DNA of 64,000 bases from Streptomyces sp. NBC_01723 (lineage in GTDB: Bacteria; Actinomycetota; Actinomycetes; Streptomycetales; Streptomycetaceae): the NCBI RefSeq assembly GCF_036246005.1, contig NZ_CP109171.1:1414001-1478000 (forward strand), read 5' to 3'. This document shows, in pieces, positions 42,004 through 50,931 of the stretch. A model generated the notes under the pieces. The model ran no database searches, was not told where the DNA came from, and saw nothing but the letters and a program-made list of their open reading frames with translations. The translations under genes were made by a program, and so were the position numbers. The first letter of the stretch is position 1; every line of letters begins with the position of its first letter.

Positions 42004-42075
42004 TGGGCGATACTGGGTTCGAACCAGTGACCTCTTCGGTGTGAACGAAGCGCTCTCCCACTGAGCTAATCGCCC
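42004..42075 (-). tRNA. tRNA-Val (CAC)
   Basis: 72-nt tRNA with acceptor stem GGGCGAT/ATCGCCC, A discriminator, anticodon stem CTTCG/CGAAG and loop TTCACAC, giving anticodon CAC. The CCA end is not encoded (CCC follows). It is identical to the copy at 49723-49794. Confidence 0.97.
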
Positions 42076-42088
42076 GGGAACGCACCGA

Positions 42089-42118
42089 ACAATACAGGGC
42101 CCGGCGCGCTTCCATCAA
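42089..42118 (-). promoter_or_regulatory. promoter of tRNA-Val (CAC), first copy
   Basis: On the minus strand TTGATG (42113-42118) and TATTGT (42089-42094) are 18 bases apart and the tRNA begins 14 bases later. The -35 element overlaps the last codon of the SRPBCC gene. The match to a housekeeping sigma promoter is good but untested. Confidence 0.55.
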
Positions 42119-42573
42119 ACCGCTTGCCGACCGCCTTCCAGGTACGCGGCGAGGCCGCGCCGCCCCGCCCGCATCATCAGCCGGTGGTTGGCCCGGAACA
42201 GCGGCCGCCCCGGCACGGCGAGCCGGCGCAGCAGCGGCTTGCGCACGTCGACCTCCTGGTCGTAGCGGGCGAGGGTGCCGGATCCGCGCGGGGTGACCGT
42301 CCAGCGCGCCCATCCCTCCATGTCGCCGCGCATCGCGACCTCCAGGACCCCGGCCGCCGGGTCGCGGTGCCCCTCGTACAGGGTCGCGGTGAGGTCGTAC
42401 GGGAGCAGGGAGCGGAAGCGGAGGAGTCCGCTGGTGTCGTCGAGCCGGGTGACCTCGCGCACCTGCGGCCACCAGCGGGGATAGTCCTCGATCCGTTCCA
42501 GCGCGCGGTAGACGTCCGGGGCGGGCGCGGGCAGCGCCCACAGGCTGCGGAATCGGTACTGGTTCCAGTCCAC
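42115..42573 (-). CDS. SRPBCC (polyketide cyclase/dehydrase-like) protein
   Basis: A 152-residue START-like domain protein beginning MDWNQYRFRSLWALPAPAPDVYRALERIEDYPRWWPQV, which is read here in short as the usual SRPBCC opening helix and YPRWWP loop. Such domains bind hydrophobic ligands; the ligand here is unknown. The GTG start at 42573 has no good ribosome site. It ends where the tRNA-Val promoter begins and lies 39 bp downstream of the PL26 gene; whether it belongs to that cassette is uncertain. Confidence 0.8.
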   Translation of the reverse strand: MDWNQYRFRSLWALPAPAPDVYRALERIEDYPRWWPQVREVTRLDDTSGLLRFRSLLPYDLTATLYEGHRDPAAGVLEVAMRGDMEGWARWTVTPRGSGTLARYDQEVDVRKPLLRRLAVPGRPLFRANHRLMMRAGRRGLAAYLEGGRQAV

Positions 42574-42612
42574 CTGTGGAGTGTGCCCGTACCCGCCCGT
42601 GTCACGTGCCGT

Positions 42613-45336
42613 CTAGGGCATCCTGTCGCCGAGGAGTGCCAGGTTCTCGATGGCGGCGAGGCCGTAGAGGGCGGTGTCGTTGGTGGACACCCAGCTCGCC
42701 TCGCTGCCCGGCACCAGGGCGACGGGGCCGGTCAGCTTCTCCGTCGTCCAGGGCGCCGACTCCTTGTAGCCGTCGGAGTCGTAGAACTTGGCCCACGCGC
42801 GCGTGGCGAGCTTCTCGTCGCCGGTCCGCACGGCCGCGTAGGCGTCGAGGCGCGAGTGGCCCTGGAAGAGGATGAGGCTGCCGAAGTCCTTGCCGTACCG
42901 GGCCGCTTGTTCGGCCTTGGAGGCGTTGAAGTAGCGGCAGTAGTCGTAGTACGCCTCGTGGAACGCGGGCATGTCGACGAGGTCGATCAGCTCGGCGCAG
43001 AGTTCGCCCAGGCCGAAGACGGCCGACAGGTGGGACACCTCGACCTTCGGCGTGTCGGCGACGGCGAACCTCCCGGTGTCCAGGTCGTACAGGCCGCTGC
43101 CCTGGACGAAGCCGTTGGGCTGGGCGGCGATGGTCTCCATGGTGGACAGGACGCGGTCCCGGGCCTTCTCCCACTTGGGTCCCCTGCGTTCCCACTCGGT
43201 CAGCCAGGCCGACGCCAGGCCGCTCCAGTCGGTGCCGAAGCCGATCGACAGGGCGTGCCGGTCGGGTGTGTACGGCTCGGTGCGGATCTTTCGCAGCGGG
43301 TCGAGGGCGAGGAACGTCTCGTCGGAGTCGACGTTGGCGTGCATGAGGTCGCCGACGCGTTCGTCGGCGGTGAGGAAGTAGTAGAAGCGGCGGTAGGTGG
43401 TGTTGGCGATGCGTTGCTGCTTGGCGCTGTCCGCGTAGTGCTGGACGCCGTGCCGGGTGCCGAGGCCGGCCCATTCGCCCAGGTGGTAGACGTCGACCTC
43501 GCCGGTGTGCCGGGTCATGGCCTCGGCGAAGCGGAAGATGTCGGCCCGGCCGGAGCGCAGGTAGGCGTACCAGAGCCACAGGTCCGGGGAGAGTTCGGAG
43601 TTGTCCCAGGCGTAGCCGCCCACGTCGTAGCGCCACTGATGGCGGGCGGTGTCGTAGGAGTGCATGACGTCGCCGTGGTCCCAGAAGCCGTACCAGCGTC
43701 GCTGCTCCACCTGGTCCTTGTAGTAGGTGAAGAGGAAGTCGAGGTGGTCCTCGATCCTGGCCTTGGCGGGCGTGGAACGGTCGGGTTCGGAGTAGAGGCC
43801 GGGACCGAAGACCCGGGACCTGATGAGCTGTGCGGGCGGGGCGGCGAGCTGCGGCGGTGTCCGCACGGCCCGGACCTGTTCGGCGAGCGTCTCCGCGCTC
43901 GGGGTGGCGGCGTTGGCCCAGAACATCAGCTCGCTGGTGCGAGCGATGCCGTACGGGGTGCCGAAGCCGGGTTCGTAGTCCTCGTAGGTGATGTTGAGCC
44001 CTTCGAGCTGTTCGGCGTAGCTGTCCTGGCCCATGCCGTCGTGGTAGAAGCGCAGGTCCATGGGCTGGGCCTCGGGTGACCAGAGCCAGAGGGTGACCTC
44101 GGCCGCGTCGGTCCGGGCGTCGCGGATGTCGAGCTGGGCGGGGAACTTCTCCCAGAAGTCGCGCAGGCCGAAGGAGAGGCCGCCGCTCACGCCGCCGACG
44201 TAGCCGAAGCCGGAGGCGCGTCGTCCGCCGCCGGCGCCGATCCAGCCGTGGCCCTTCCTGGTGCGCTTGCGGACGGTGAAGCCGTCGGCGGACAGCTGGG
44301 AGAGGGTGTGGTCGCCCCACTCGGGGATGTACTGGAGCCGGGTGGTGACGCGCTGGTCCCAGGTGGCGGGGTCGGGCAGTTGCTCACCGGCGAACTGCGC
44401 CGCCTGTACGGCCGCCCCGGGGTCGCGGCGCAGTCCGGTGATGCCCTTGACGGCCTCGCGCAGCAGGCCGGTGCCCTCGCCGCCGAGGCGGATGTGGCGG
44501 TCGTAGGACTCGTCGCGCATCGGGACGGTGAAGCGGACGCCGAGGCCCCGGACGAAGTCGCCGTTCGCCTTCCCGGGCTCCTGCTTCCCGTCGAACGTGA
44601 TGGTGTGCACCATGCGGAAGGAGTCGGCGCCCGCGTAGAAGTAGAGGCGGACGGAGAAGGGCAGCAGGCCGCGGCGTCCCTTGCGGTGCTCGCCGTCGAC
44701 ACGGACCACGGCGCGGACGGGCCCCTCCTGTTCCACCTTCACCTCGTGGATCGCGCCGTCGAAGCGTTCGGACCTGACCGTGCCCTGCTCGTCGTCCTCG
44801 ATCTCGGGCCTGCGCAGCACGACGAGGCGGCCGTTCCTGGCGATCTCGGTGGAGCCGCGGACGACCGACTTGACGAGCGTCGATCCCGAGGTGCCGATCC
44901 GCGCGGTGATGACACCGGTCGATATGTCGATGATGCCGCCGCGCCGGTCAACGGTGATCTTCCGGGTGGGTGCGGCGGGCGTGCCGGCGGCCAGGGTGAG
45001 CGCGCCGGTGCCCGAACCGACGGCGTGCGCGGTCCACTTCAGGGAGCCGTCCGGCCACTGGGCGAGCGGCCAGGACTGCACGGGCACGTCCTTGCCGTCG
45101 GCGTCCGTGACCGCGAAGGACTGGTCCGCCCGGAAGGTGCCCCGGGGCCAGGGGACGCCTACGGTGGAGCCGGGTGCGGCGCCGAGGCCGCCGTCCTCCA
45201 GCCAGGTCAGCGTGACGGGGCTGTCGTCGGCCACCGCGGCCTGCGCGTTCTTCGTGCCCAGTGCCCAGCTGAACTGGGCGGCGGCGCCGGCGACGGCGGC
45301 CGCCTTGAGGAGGGACCTGCGGGGGATGCGGGACAT
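42613..45336 (-). CDS. Tat-exported PL26/YetA-like exo-rhamnogalacturonan lyase family protein
   Basis: A 907-residue secreted protein. The N-terminus has a twin-arginine signal (PRRSLLKAAAVAG) with a likely cleavage after AQA at about residue 32. The body begins with a beta-rich domain (VTLTWLEDGG, GVPWPRGTF, SLKWTAHAV) and contains a long alpha/alpha-type region, the architecture of PcRGLX/YetA proteins (PL26), which release disaccharides from rhamnogalacturonan ends. This family assignment is from recalled signatures. The ATG at 45336 has GAAAGGAAGG before it. The DUF624, permease and binding-protein genes upstream on the same strand support a glycan-use role. Confidence 0.8.
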   Translation of the reverse strand: MSRIPRRSLLKAAAVAGAAAQFSWALGTKNAQAAVADDSPVTLTWLEDGGLGAAPGSTVGVPWPRGTFRADQSFAVTDADGKDVPVQSWPLAQWPDGSLKWTAHAVGSGTGALTLAAGTPAAPTRKITVDRRGGIIDISTGVITARIGTSGSTLVKSVVRGSTEIARNGRLVVLRRPEIEDDEQGTVRSERFDGAIHEVKVEQEGPVRAVVRVDGEHRKGRRGLLPFSVRLYFYAGADSFRMVHTITFDGKQEPGKANGDFVRGLGVRFTVPMRDESYDRHIRLGGEGTGLLREAVKGITGLRRDPGAAVQAAQFAGEQLPDPATWDQRVTTRLQYIPEWGDHTLSQLSADGFTVRKRTRKGHGWIGAGGGRRASGFGYVGGVSGGLSFGLRDFWEKFPAQLDIRDARTDAAEVTLWLWSPEAQPMDLRFYHDGMGQDSYAEQLEGLNITYEDYEPGFGTPYGIARTSELMFWANAATPSAETLAEQVRAVRTPPQLAAPPAQLIRSRVFGPGLYSEPDRSTPAKARIEDHLDFLFTYYKDQVEQRRWYGFWDHGDVMHSYDTARHQWRYDVGGYAWDNSELSPDLWLWYAYLRSGRADIFRFAEAMTRHTGEVDVYHLGEWAGLGTRHGVQHYADSAKQQRIANTTYRRFYYFLTADERVGDLMHANVDSDETFLALDPLRKIRTEPYTPDRHALSIGFGTDWSGLASAWLTEWERRGPKWEKARDRVLSTMETIAAQPNGFVQGSGLYDLDTGRFAVADTPKVEVSHLSAVFGLGELCAELIDLVDMPAFHEAYYDYCRYFNASKAEQAARYGKDFGSLILFQGHSRLDAYAAVRTGDEKLATRAWAKFYDSDGYKESAPWTTEKLTGPVALVPGSEASWVSTNDTALYGLAAIENLALLGDRMP

Positions 45337-45436
45337 GGCCTTCCTTTCGTGTGACAGGGCTCTTGCGACAGGGCATGAGCGGCATGGGCATGACAGACAG
45401 AACTGTGGGTGGGGCACCGCGGCCGGGACGGGCCCG

Positions 45437-46048
45437 TCAGCGGCGCCGGTGGCGCTCCTCCACGGCGACGGCAGCCGCCGCCACCGCGCCCAGGACGGCG
45501 ACCGCCAGCGGTGCGCTGAACCAGGCGGAGCAGACCACGAGGGCCAGTCCGCCCACGAGGAGGAAGGAACCGGCGGGGTCGAGCACGGTGCGCCGGGCGG
45601 CACCCGCGAGCAGCGAACGCCAAGAGGCACCCGGGTGCCAGGCCGCCGCCGCGCGCAGTCCCGCGACGGCCGCGCCGATGAGGGCCATGACCCCGACGGC
45701 ACCGACGAAGGCGCCGCCCGGCAGTCCGTCCCGGACCGCCCGCACGTCCACCCACACCACCGCCAGGGCGGCCCATCCGCCGACCCCGACGAGCCACCCG
45801 CGGCGCGCCGCGGCCCGGAAGTCGGCCGCGAACTCCCGCAGGCCGCCGCGCTCGTGGGCGAGCCGGCGTCCGAGGTGGCGCGCGCCGGCCGCGAACGCGG
45901 CGGGGTAGGTGACCAGCGGCAGGGCCGCCACCGCGATCCACACGCCGGTGAGCAGGCACTCGGCGAACAGGGCGAAGCCCTCGGCGAACCGCGACTCGCC
46001 CCGCTCCCCCGCCCGCTCCGTACGGGCCTTCGCACGCGCCTGGGTCAT
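45437..46048 (-). CDS. DUF624 (YesL-like) membrane protein
   Basis: A 203-residue protein with four or five hydrophobic segments (about 25-50, 85-105, 112-132 and 160-185) and the GESRFAEGFALFAECLLTG opening. The DUF624 family includes Bacillus YesL, encoded in a rhamnogalacturonan cluster, and such genes often accompany sugar ABC permeases. Its function is not known. It starts 12 bp after the second permease gene and is followed by the lyase gene 100 bp on. Confidence 0.8.
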   Translation of the reverse strand: MTQARAKARTERAGERGESRFAEGFALFAECLLTGVWIAVAALPLVTYPAAFAAGARHLGRRLAHERGGLREFAADFRAAARRGWLVGVGGWAALAVVWVDVRAVRDGLPGGAFVGAVGVMALIGAAVAGLRAAAAWHPGASWRSLLAGAARRTVLDPAGSFLLVGGLALVVCSAWFSAPLAVAVLGAVAAAAVAVEERHRRR

Positions 46049-46060
46049 GATCGGCTCACC

Positions 46061-46951
46061 TCAGCCCTTCAGGCCGGACGTCGCCATGCCGTCGATCAGA
46101 TAGCGCTGGAAGGCCAGGAAGAAGGCGAGCACGGGCAGCAGCGCGACGAGGGACATGGCGATCATGCCGCCGTAGTTCGCCAGCCCTTCCTGGTCCACGA
46201 ACATCTTCAGACCGAGCGAGACGGTGTACTTGCCGGGTTCGTTGAGGTAGATCAGCGGGCCCATGAAATCGTTCCAGGAGTTGATGAAGGTGAAGATCGC
46301 GCTGGTGATCAGGGCCGGACGGCACAGCGGGAGCACGATCGACCAGTAGATCCGGAAGTGCCCGCAGCCGTCGAGGCGGGCCGCCTCGTCCAGTTCCCTG
46401 GGCAGGTTGCGCATGAACTGGACCATCAGGAAGACGAAGAACGCCTCGGTGGCCAGGTACTTCCCCAGCAGCAGCGGAGTGTACGTGTTGATCATGTCCA
46501 GGTTGCGGAAGAGCACGTACTGCGGGATCAGCAGCACGTGGTACGGGAGCAGCAGCGTGCCGATCATCAGCGTGAACAGCAGATTGCGCCCGGCGAACCT
46601 GATCTTCGCGAAGGCGTAGGCCGTGAGCGAGCAGGACACCACGATCCCGATCACGGAACCGACGGCCAGGAACAGCGAGTTGAGGAAGAAGGTGGAGATC
46701 GAGATGTCCGCGATGCCGTCGGCGAGGCTCGTGTAGTTGGAGACGATCGGGTCGCCCGGGAAGAGGTCCAGGCTGCCGACGATGTCACCGCTCTCCTTGA
46801 AGGAGCCGCCGACGACCCAGAGCACCGGGTAGAGGATCACCGCGAGGATCGCCAGCGACCCGAGGTGCCAGGCGAGCGAACCCGGCAGCCGGCGCCGCAC
46901 GGCCCCCTTCGTGGCGGTGGTCGGCGTGACCTCCGTGGCCTGCGCGCTCAT
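46061..46951 (-). CDS. carbohydrate ABC transporter permease, second subunit
   Basis: A 296-residue permease with six membrane segments and the cytoplasmic EAA loop at ELDEAARLDGCGHFRIYWSIVLPLCRPAL. It belongs to the LplC/YtcP/MalG class. The ATG at 46951 overlaps the stop of the first permease (ATGA). No ATPase gene is present in the cassette; in Streptomyces the shared ATPase MsiK usually energises such systems. Confidence 0.92.
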   Translation of the reverse strand: MSAQATEVTPTTATKGAVRRRLPGSLAWHLGSLAILAVILYPVLWVVGGSFKESGDIVGSLDLFPGDPIVSNYTSLADGIADISISTFFLNSLFLAVGSVIGIVVSCSLTAYAFAKIRFAGRNLLFTLMIGTLLLPYHVLLIPQYVLFRNLDMINTYTPLLLGKYLATEAFFVFLMVQFMRNLPRELDEAARLDGCGHFRIYWSIVLPLCRPALITSAIFTFINSWNDFMGPLIYLNEPGKYTVSLGLKMFVDQEGLANYGGMIAMSLVALLPVLAFFLAFQRYLIDGMATSGLKG

Positions 46952-47937
46952 CGGCCGCCCTCCTCGTAGTGCACCCAGCGTTTCTGGGACCAGAACAGCA
47001 CCGCGGTGACCAGGGCGACCGCGACCAGCAGCATCCACGCCATGGCGGAGGCCAGGCCCATGCGGCTGTTCTCGAAGCCCTGGACGTACAGGTAGCAGGT
47101 GTAGACCATCGTGCCGTCCGCGGGACCGCAGGCGTTGCCCCCGGCGCCGCCGCCGACGATGTAGGCGGAGCTGAAGATCTGGAACGAGTGGATCGTCTCC
47201 AGCAGGACGTTGAAGAAGAGCACCGGGGAGATCATCGGGAGGGTGATGTTCCAGAACTGGCGCAGCTTGCCCGCCCCGTCGACGTCGGCCGCCTCGTACA
47301 GCTCGCGCGGCACCTGCTTGAGGCCGGCCAGGAAGATGACCATGGGGGCGCCGAACTGCCAGACGGTGAGTGCCACCAGACTGTAGATGATCAGTTCCGG
47401 GTCGCCGGTCCAGCCTCCGGCGCCGATCCCGAAGAACTGCTGGGTCCGGTCGACGACCGCGTCGTCCGAGAAGATCGCCTTCCACACGATGGCGATGGAG
47501 ACGCTCGCGCCGATCAGCGAGGGCGCGTAGAAGGCGGCCCGGTAGAAGGCCTGCCCGCGCCGCTTCTGTGCCAGCAGCAGCGCGACGCCGAGCGCCGCGA
47601 GCAGCTTGATCGGCGTACCGACGACGACGTACCAGAGGGTGATCCGCACCGAGTGGCGCCAGCGGGGGTCGCCGAACATCTCGGAGAAATTGTCCAGGCC
47701 GATCCACCTGGGCGCGTCGAACAGGTTGTAGTCGGTGAACGCGAAGTAGAGCGAGGCGACCATCGGTCCCGCCGTCAGCAGCAGGAATCCGGCGATCCAG
47801 GGGGACATGAAGAGGTAGCCGGCCAGGTTCTCCCGACGGCCCCGCCGTTTCTGCGCGGCGGAGCGCACAGGCTTCTCCGGGGCGGGCCGCGGCCGGGATT
47901 CCCGGGCCGGGCCCGCCATCGCGGGGGCGTGTGTCAC
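46948..47937 (-). CDS. carbohydrate ABC transporter permease, first subunit
   Basis: A 329-residue permease from a GTG at 47937 with GAGGGGACG before it. A basic N-terminus of about 38 residues precedes six membrane segments; the EAA loop is ELYEAADVDGAGKLRQFWNITLPMISPVL. It is the MalF/LplB/YesP-type partner of the next gene and lies 13 bp after the binding-protein gene. The open frame to 48129 upstream is only a shadow. Confidence 0.92.
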   Translation of the reverse strand: MTHAPAMAGPARESRPRPAPEKPVRSAAQKRRGRRENLAGYLFMSPWIAGFLLLTAGPMVASLYFAFTDYNLFDAPRWIGLDNFSEMFGDPRWRHSVRITLWYVVVGTPIKLLAALGVALLLAQKRRGQAFYRAAFYAPSLIGASVSIAIVWKAIFSDDAVVDRTQQFFGIGAGGWTGDPELIIYSLVALTVWQFGAPMVIFLAGLKQVPRELYEAADVDGAGKLRQFWNITLPMISPVLFFNVLLETIHSFQIFSSAYIVGGGAGGNACGPADGTMVYTCYLYVQGFENSRMGLASAMAWMLLVAVALVTAVLFWSQKRWVHYEEGGR

Positions 47938-47950
47938 GGTGCTCGTCCCC

Positions 47951-49253
47951 TCAGCCGGCGAGAGCCGTCTTCGACTCGGTGAAGAACTGCTCGACGGCGT
48001 CCCCGACGGAGCGTGAGCCGAGCGCCATCTCCTCGGCGATGCGCAGGAAGGCGGCCTCGCAGATGTCCGCGCCGTTCGGGTGCGGGGTGATCGGCTCCAG
48101 CACGCCCGACTCGACCAGCGACTCCTCATAGGCGGCGATGGCCTTGTTCACCGGGTCGGTCGGCCGGTAGGCGTCGTACTGGGCCTGGGTCGTGGGAACA
48201 CCGCGGTCATATCCCATGATCTTGGCGACCTCGGGGTCGTGGACCATGAAGTCGATGAACTGGGCGACCTCCTTGGGATGCTGGGTGCGCTTGTAGGCGC
48301 TCAGCATCAGCGAGCCCAGGTACTGGCCGGTCTTCTTGCCGTCCGTGGTGGGGATCGGCGCGAGTCCGTACTCGCTCTTGCCCTCCGCCGTGTAGCGGAC
48401 GGTGAAGTTGTCCCAGGTGAACTCACTGCCGGCCAGTTCGGCGGAGAGCGCCGACTTGGGCTTGATCTGGGCGACCTTCTTGGGGTCGGCGAAGAGGCCG
48501 GACCGCACGGCCTTGTCCGCCTTGGTCCACCAGGCGGTCAGATCGGCCTCGGTGAAGCCGAGTCCGTCCTCGGTGAAGAATGCCTTGCCGTTCTGCCGCA
48601 GGTACAGGTCGTAGAGGTACATGACTCCGTACATGCCGCTGTCACCGGCGCGGCCCGTGCGGTCCCGGACCCTCGTCATCGCCTCGTCGAAGTCGTCCCA
48701 CGTCCAGCCCTGTTCGGGCCTGACGCCGGCCCGGGTGTAGACGGGCTTGTCGATGACCAGGGCCATGGAGTTCGAACCGACGGGCACGCCCAGGAGTTTG
48801 CCGTCGATCTCGCCGAACTTCTCCAGGCCCGCGCGGAATCCGTCCATGGAGAGGTTTCCGGCCTCGACCTGCCCGCCGAGGTCGAGCAGGACATTCTTCG
48901 CGTCGTATTTGCGAAGGAATCCGATGGCATTCTGGAAGACGTCCGGCGGATTCCCCCCGGAAGCCTGCGTGTTGAACTTCTTCCAGAAGTCGGTGTACGG
49001 CTGAAAGTCCGTCTTGACCTTGATCTTCGGGTACTTCTTCTCGAAGAGCGCGATGGTCTTGTTGATGCGCTCGGCCCGGTCCTCGGCACCCCACCAGGAG
49101 TAACGGATCGTCACCGAACCGTCTCCCGAAACCGCTCCCGCCGCCGCACGCGGTGGCCGCGGCCCCCAGCCCCGTGACGGCCAGCGAAGCTCCCGCCGCC
49201 TTGAGGACCGTGCGCCTCCCGACCTGCCTCCGCGCATTCCCGCCCTGCTGCAT
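47951..49253 (-). pseudogene. solute-binding lipoprotein of the sugar ABC system, with an apparent one-base frameshift
   Basis: The ATG at 49253 has GGGGAGG five bases upstream and opens a Tat-type lipoprotein signal (GRRTVLKAAG) with the lipobox GAAATAC, Cys36. The mature protein (SGDGSVTIRYSWWGAEDRAE onward, family 1 extracellular sugar-binding) is in a different frame, running to 47951. Dropping one base from the AAA run at 49129-49131 joins the two into CGGGSGSGDGS with no other change, giving 433 residues. This is either a sequencing error or a real inactivation. Only the signal-peptide frame has a ribosome site. Confidence 0.85.
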
Positions 49254-49285
49254 ACGAGCCTCCCCGCGACGCGGCCTTCGCCTCA

Positions 49286-49308
49286 TGAATCGTTTCAAGT
49301 AAGCGCTT
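49286..49308. promoter_or_regulatory. LacI-type operator-like palindromes upstream of the sugar cassette
   Basis: TGAATCGTTTCA (49286-49297) is close to the TGAAACGTTTCA form bound by LacI-family regulators, and AAGCGCTT (49301-49308) is a perfect palindrome with a central AGCGCT. They lie 33-55 bases before the binding-protein ATG, where a repressor would block transcription. No LacI-family gene is in the window. Confidence 0.5.
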
Positions 49309-49679
49309 GCTGGCACAAGGTACGGAGGGCCCGGAAGCTCGTCAACGATTAGGACAGGAATTTACGGGCGCCCGGCGCGACGAGCCGGAGGCGCCGTTTC
49401 GGGGGCGGCGTCGGAAGCACCCGAGAACAGCCAGGTGGGCGCCGCGCGACCGACGGACCGAACACCGGGGAGCCCGCCGGCACGCGGGTCGCGGAAGGTC
49501 ACGGTTGGATGACGGCACACGGAAGCGGAACCGTCGCGCGAGCGCGCCGGCGGACACCGGGAGCGACCGGCGGACCCGGGGCGGACCCGCCGGGGGCGGA
49601 CACGTACGCACCAGGTGACGGGCACGTACGTACCGGGCGGCGGACGCCGACCCGCGCACCGGACGACGACACGACAGAA

Positions 49680-49709
49680 CGGCCCGGCTCACGATCGTGA
49701 GCCGGGCCG
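49680..49709 (-). terminator. 30-base perfect palindrome after tRNA-Val (second copy)
   Basis: A 15-base arm beginning CGGCCCGGCTCACGA is followed at once by its complement, so the RNA can form a 13-bp stem with a small loop. It starts 14 bases past the tRNA 3' end. Confidence 0.75.
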
Positions 49710-49722
49710 CCTGATGATCCGG

Positions 49723-49794
49723 TGGGCGATACTGGGTTCGAACCAGTGACCTCTTCGGTGTGAACGAAGCGCTCTCCCACTGAGCTAATCGCCC
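49723..49794 (-). tRNA. tRNA-Val (CAC), second copy
   Basis: 72 nt, identical over its length to the tRNA at 42004-42075, with the same CAC anticodon and no encoded CCA. Flanking sequences differ. TAATGT about 13 bases upstream on the minus strand could be its -10 element; no good -35 was seen. Confidence 0.97.
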
Positions 49795-49873
49795 GGACGC
49801 AGGAAGAACATTACCCCATGTCAGAGGCGCTCGTGACCAGCCGGTACCGGGACGCCGCGCCCGTCGCGGGCGG

Positions 49874-50326
49874 TCACTGGTCCTTGATCTTCCAAGGCAT
49901 CTCGAGGCCGAACTTCCACAGGTAGATCCCGGCGAGCACGGCGAAGATCAGCATCCCGATCGAGGTCAGGATGATGTTCCTGCGGCGCACCCTGGGGTCG
50001 AGGGCGCGCTGCGCCGCCTCGGTGACCTTGCGCTTGGTCCAGCGCAGCACCAGCTGGGCCCAGACGAACTCGGTCGCCCAGATCGCCATGCCGCCGAAGA
50101 TCACGACCCAGCCCGGTCCGGGCAGCGGCAGCATGATGATGCCGGCCACCACCACGGCCAGGCCGACGATGAACACGCCGACCTGCCAGCTCAGGTGCAG
50201 GGCGCGGCGCGCCTTGATGAAATCCGGTGCCCGCGAGCCGAGCGCGCGCTCGCCCGTGGCGTCGTCCGTCCCCGTACGGTCTTCCGCCACGGCCGCCTCG
50301 CCGGGCTTGTTACTCCCCGTGTTCAT
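49874..50326 (-). CDS. TIGR02611/PGPGW-type membrane protein
   Basis: A 150-residue protein with three hydrophobic segments: about 48-64, 70-88 around the LPLPGPGWVVIFGG motif, and 122-142 near the C-terminus. The PGPGW motif defines a family of small membrane proteins of unknown role. The ATG at 50326 has no good ribosome site; the frame is open to a GTG at 50359. It is divergent from ssgB. Confidence 0.8.
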   Translation of the reverse strand: MNTGSNKPGEAAVAEDRTGTDDATGERALGSRAPDFIKARRALHLSWQVGVFIVGLAVVVAGIIMLPLPGPGWVVIFGGMAIWATEFVWAQLVLRWTKRKVTEAAQRALDPRVRRRNIILTSIGMLIFAVLAGIYLWKFGLEMPWKIKDQ

Positions 50327-50432
50327 ACGGCCAAACACTACCTGAGCGAAACCTGTCACCGGAATGGGCGCAGGACTCGAACGATCACTCGGCCAGAAGA
50401 GTTACGTAAACGCACGCAAAACACTCAGAGGG

Positions 50433-50458
50433 GTTTACAACGGCACCGTAGGTGGCAT
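50433..50458 (+). promoter_or_regulatory. candidate ssgB promoter
   Basis: GTTTAC at 50433 and GGTGGCAT at 50451 lie about 15 bases apart and 60-85 bases before the ssgB ATG. The GTTT element and spacing resemble promoters of the SigB/SigH class, and ssgB of S. coelicolor is reported to depend on SigH (recalled). The -10 match is weak. Confidence 0.4.
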
Positions 50459-50517
50459 GTCGATTTCGCCGACGTGCGAATCCCCGAGCGCACACTGAGC
50501 GAAAGGCCCTGGCGCTT

Positions 50518-50931
50518 ATGAACACCACGGTCAGCTGCGAGCTGCACCTGCGCCTCGTTGTGTCGAGCGAGTCCTCCCTGCCTGTCCCCGCAGGCCTGCG
50601 GTACGACACGGCCGACCCCTACGCCGTGCACGCCACCTTCCACACCGGAGCCGAGGAAACCGTCGAGTGGGTGTTCGCCCGCGACCTCCTCGCCGAAGGG
50701 CTCCACCGTCCCACCGGGACCGGCGACGTCCGTGTCTGGCCGTCCCGCAGTCACGGCCAGGGCGTCGTGTGCATCGCTCTCAGCTCTCCGGAGGGCGAGG
50801 CACTGCTCGAGGCCCCCGCGAGGGCCCTGGAGTCCTTCCTGAAGCGCACAGACGCCGCCGTGCCCCCCGGCACGGAGCACCGGCACTTCGATCTCGATCA
50901 GGAGCTCTCGCACATCCTGGCGGAAAGCTAG
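50518..50931 (+). CDS. ssgB: sporulation-specific cell division protein SsgB
   Basis: A 137-residue SsgA-like protein, the exact length of S. coelicolor SsgB. It starts MNTTVSCELHLRLV, has the conserved LRYDTADPYAVHATFHTG and VEWVFARDLLAEGL segments, and ends ELSHILAES. SsgB recruits FtsZ to future septum sites in aerial hyphae and is essential for sporulation. GAAAGG lies before the ATG. It is monocistronic, divergent from the PGPGW gene. Confidence 0.96.
   Translation: MNTTVSCELHLRLVVSSESSLPVPAGLRYDTADPYAVHATFHTGAEETVEWVFARDLLAEGLHRPTGTGDVRVWPSRSHGQGVVCIALSSPEGEALLEAPARALESFLKRTDAAVPPGTEHRHFDLDQELSHILAES

Larger units (their letters stand above)
49254..49722. other. intergenic region with operator-like palindromes, no gene
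   Basis: The 469 bases between the binding-protein start and tRNA-Val hold two operator-like palindromes close to the binding-protein gene and a terminator close to the tRNA (each listed separately). The middle is GC-rich with repeated ACGTACG and GCGGAC words. Short open frames here have no ribosome site or recognisable product. Confidence 0.6.

Noticed and set aside
49307..49700. Short frames between the sugar cassette and tRNA-Val
   Set aside because: Arg/Pro-rich products with no ribosome site, overlapping on several frames.
42004..49794. Integrated plasmid or prophage between the tRNA-Val copies
   Set aside because: There is no integrase, excisionase or replication gene, and flanks beyond the tRNA bodies do not match.
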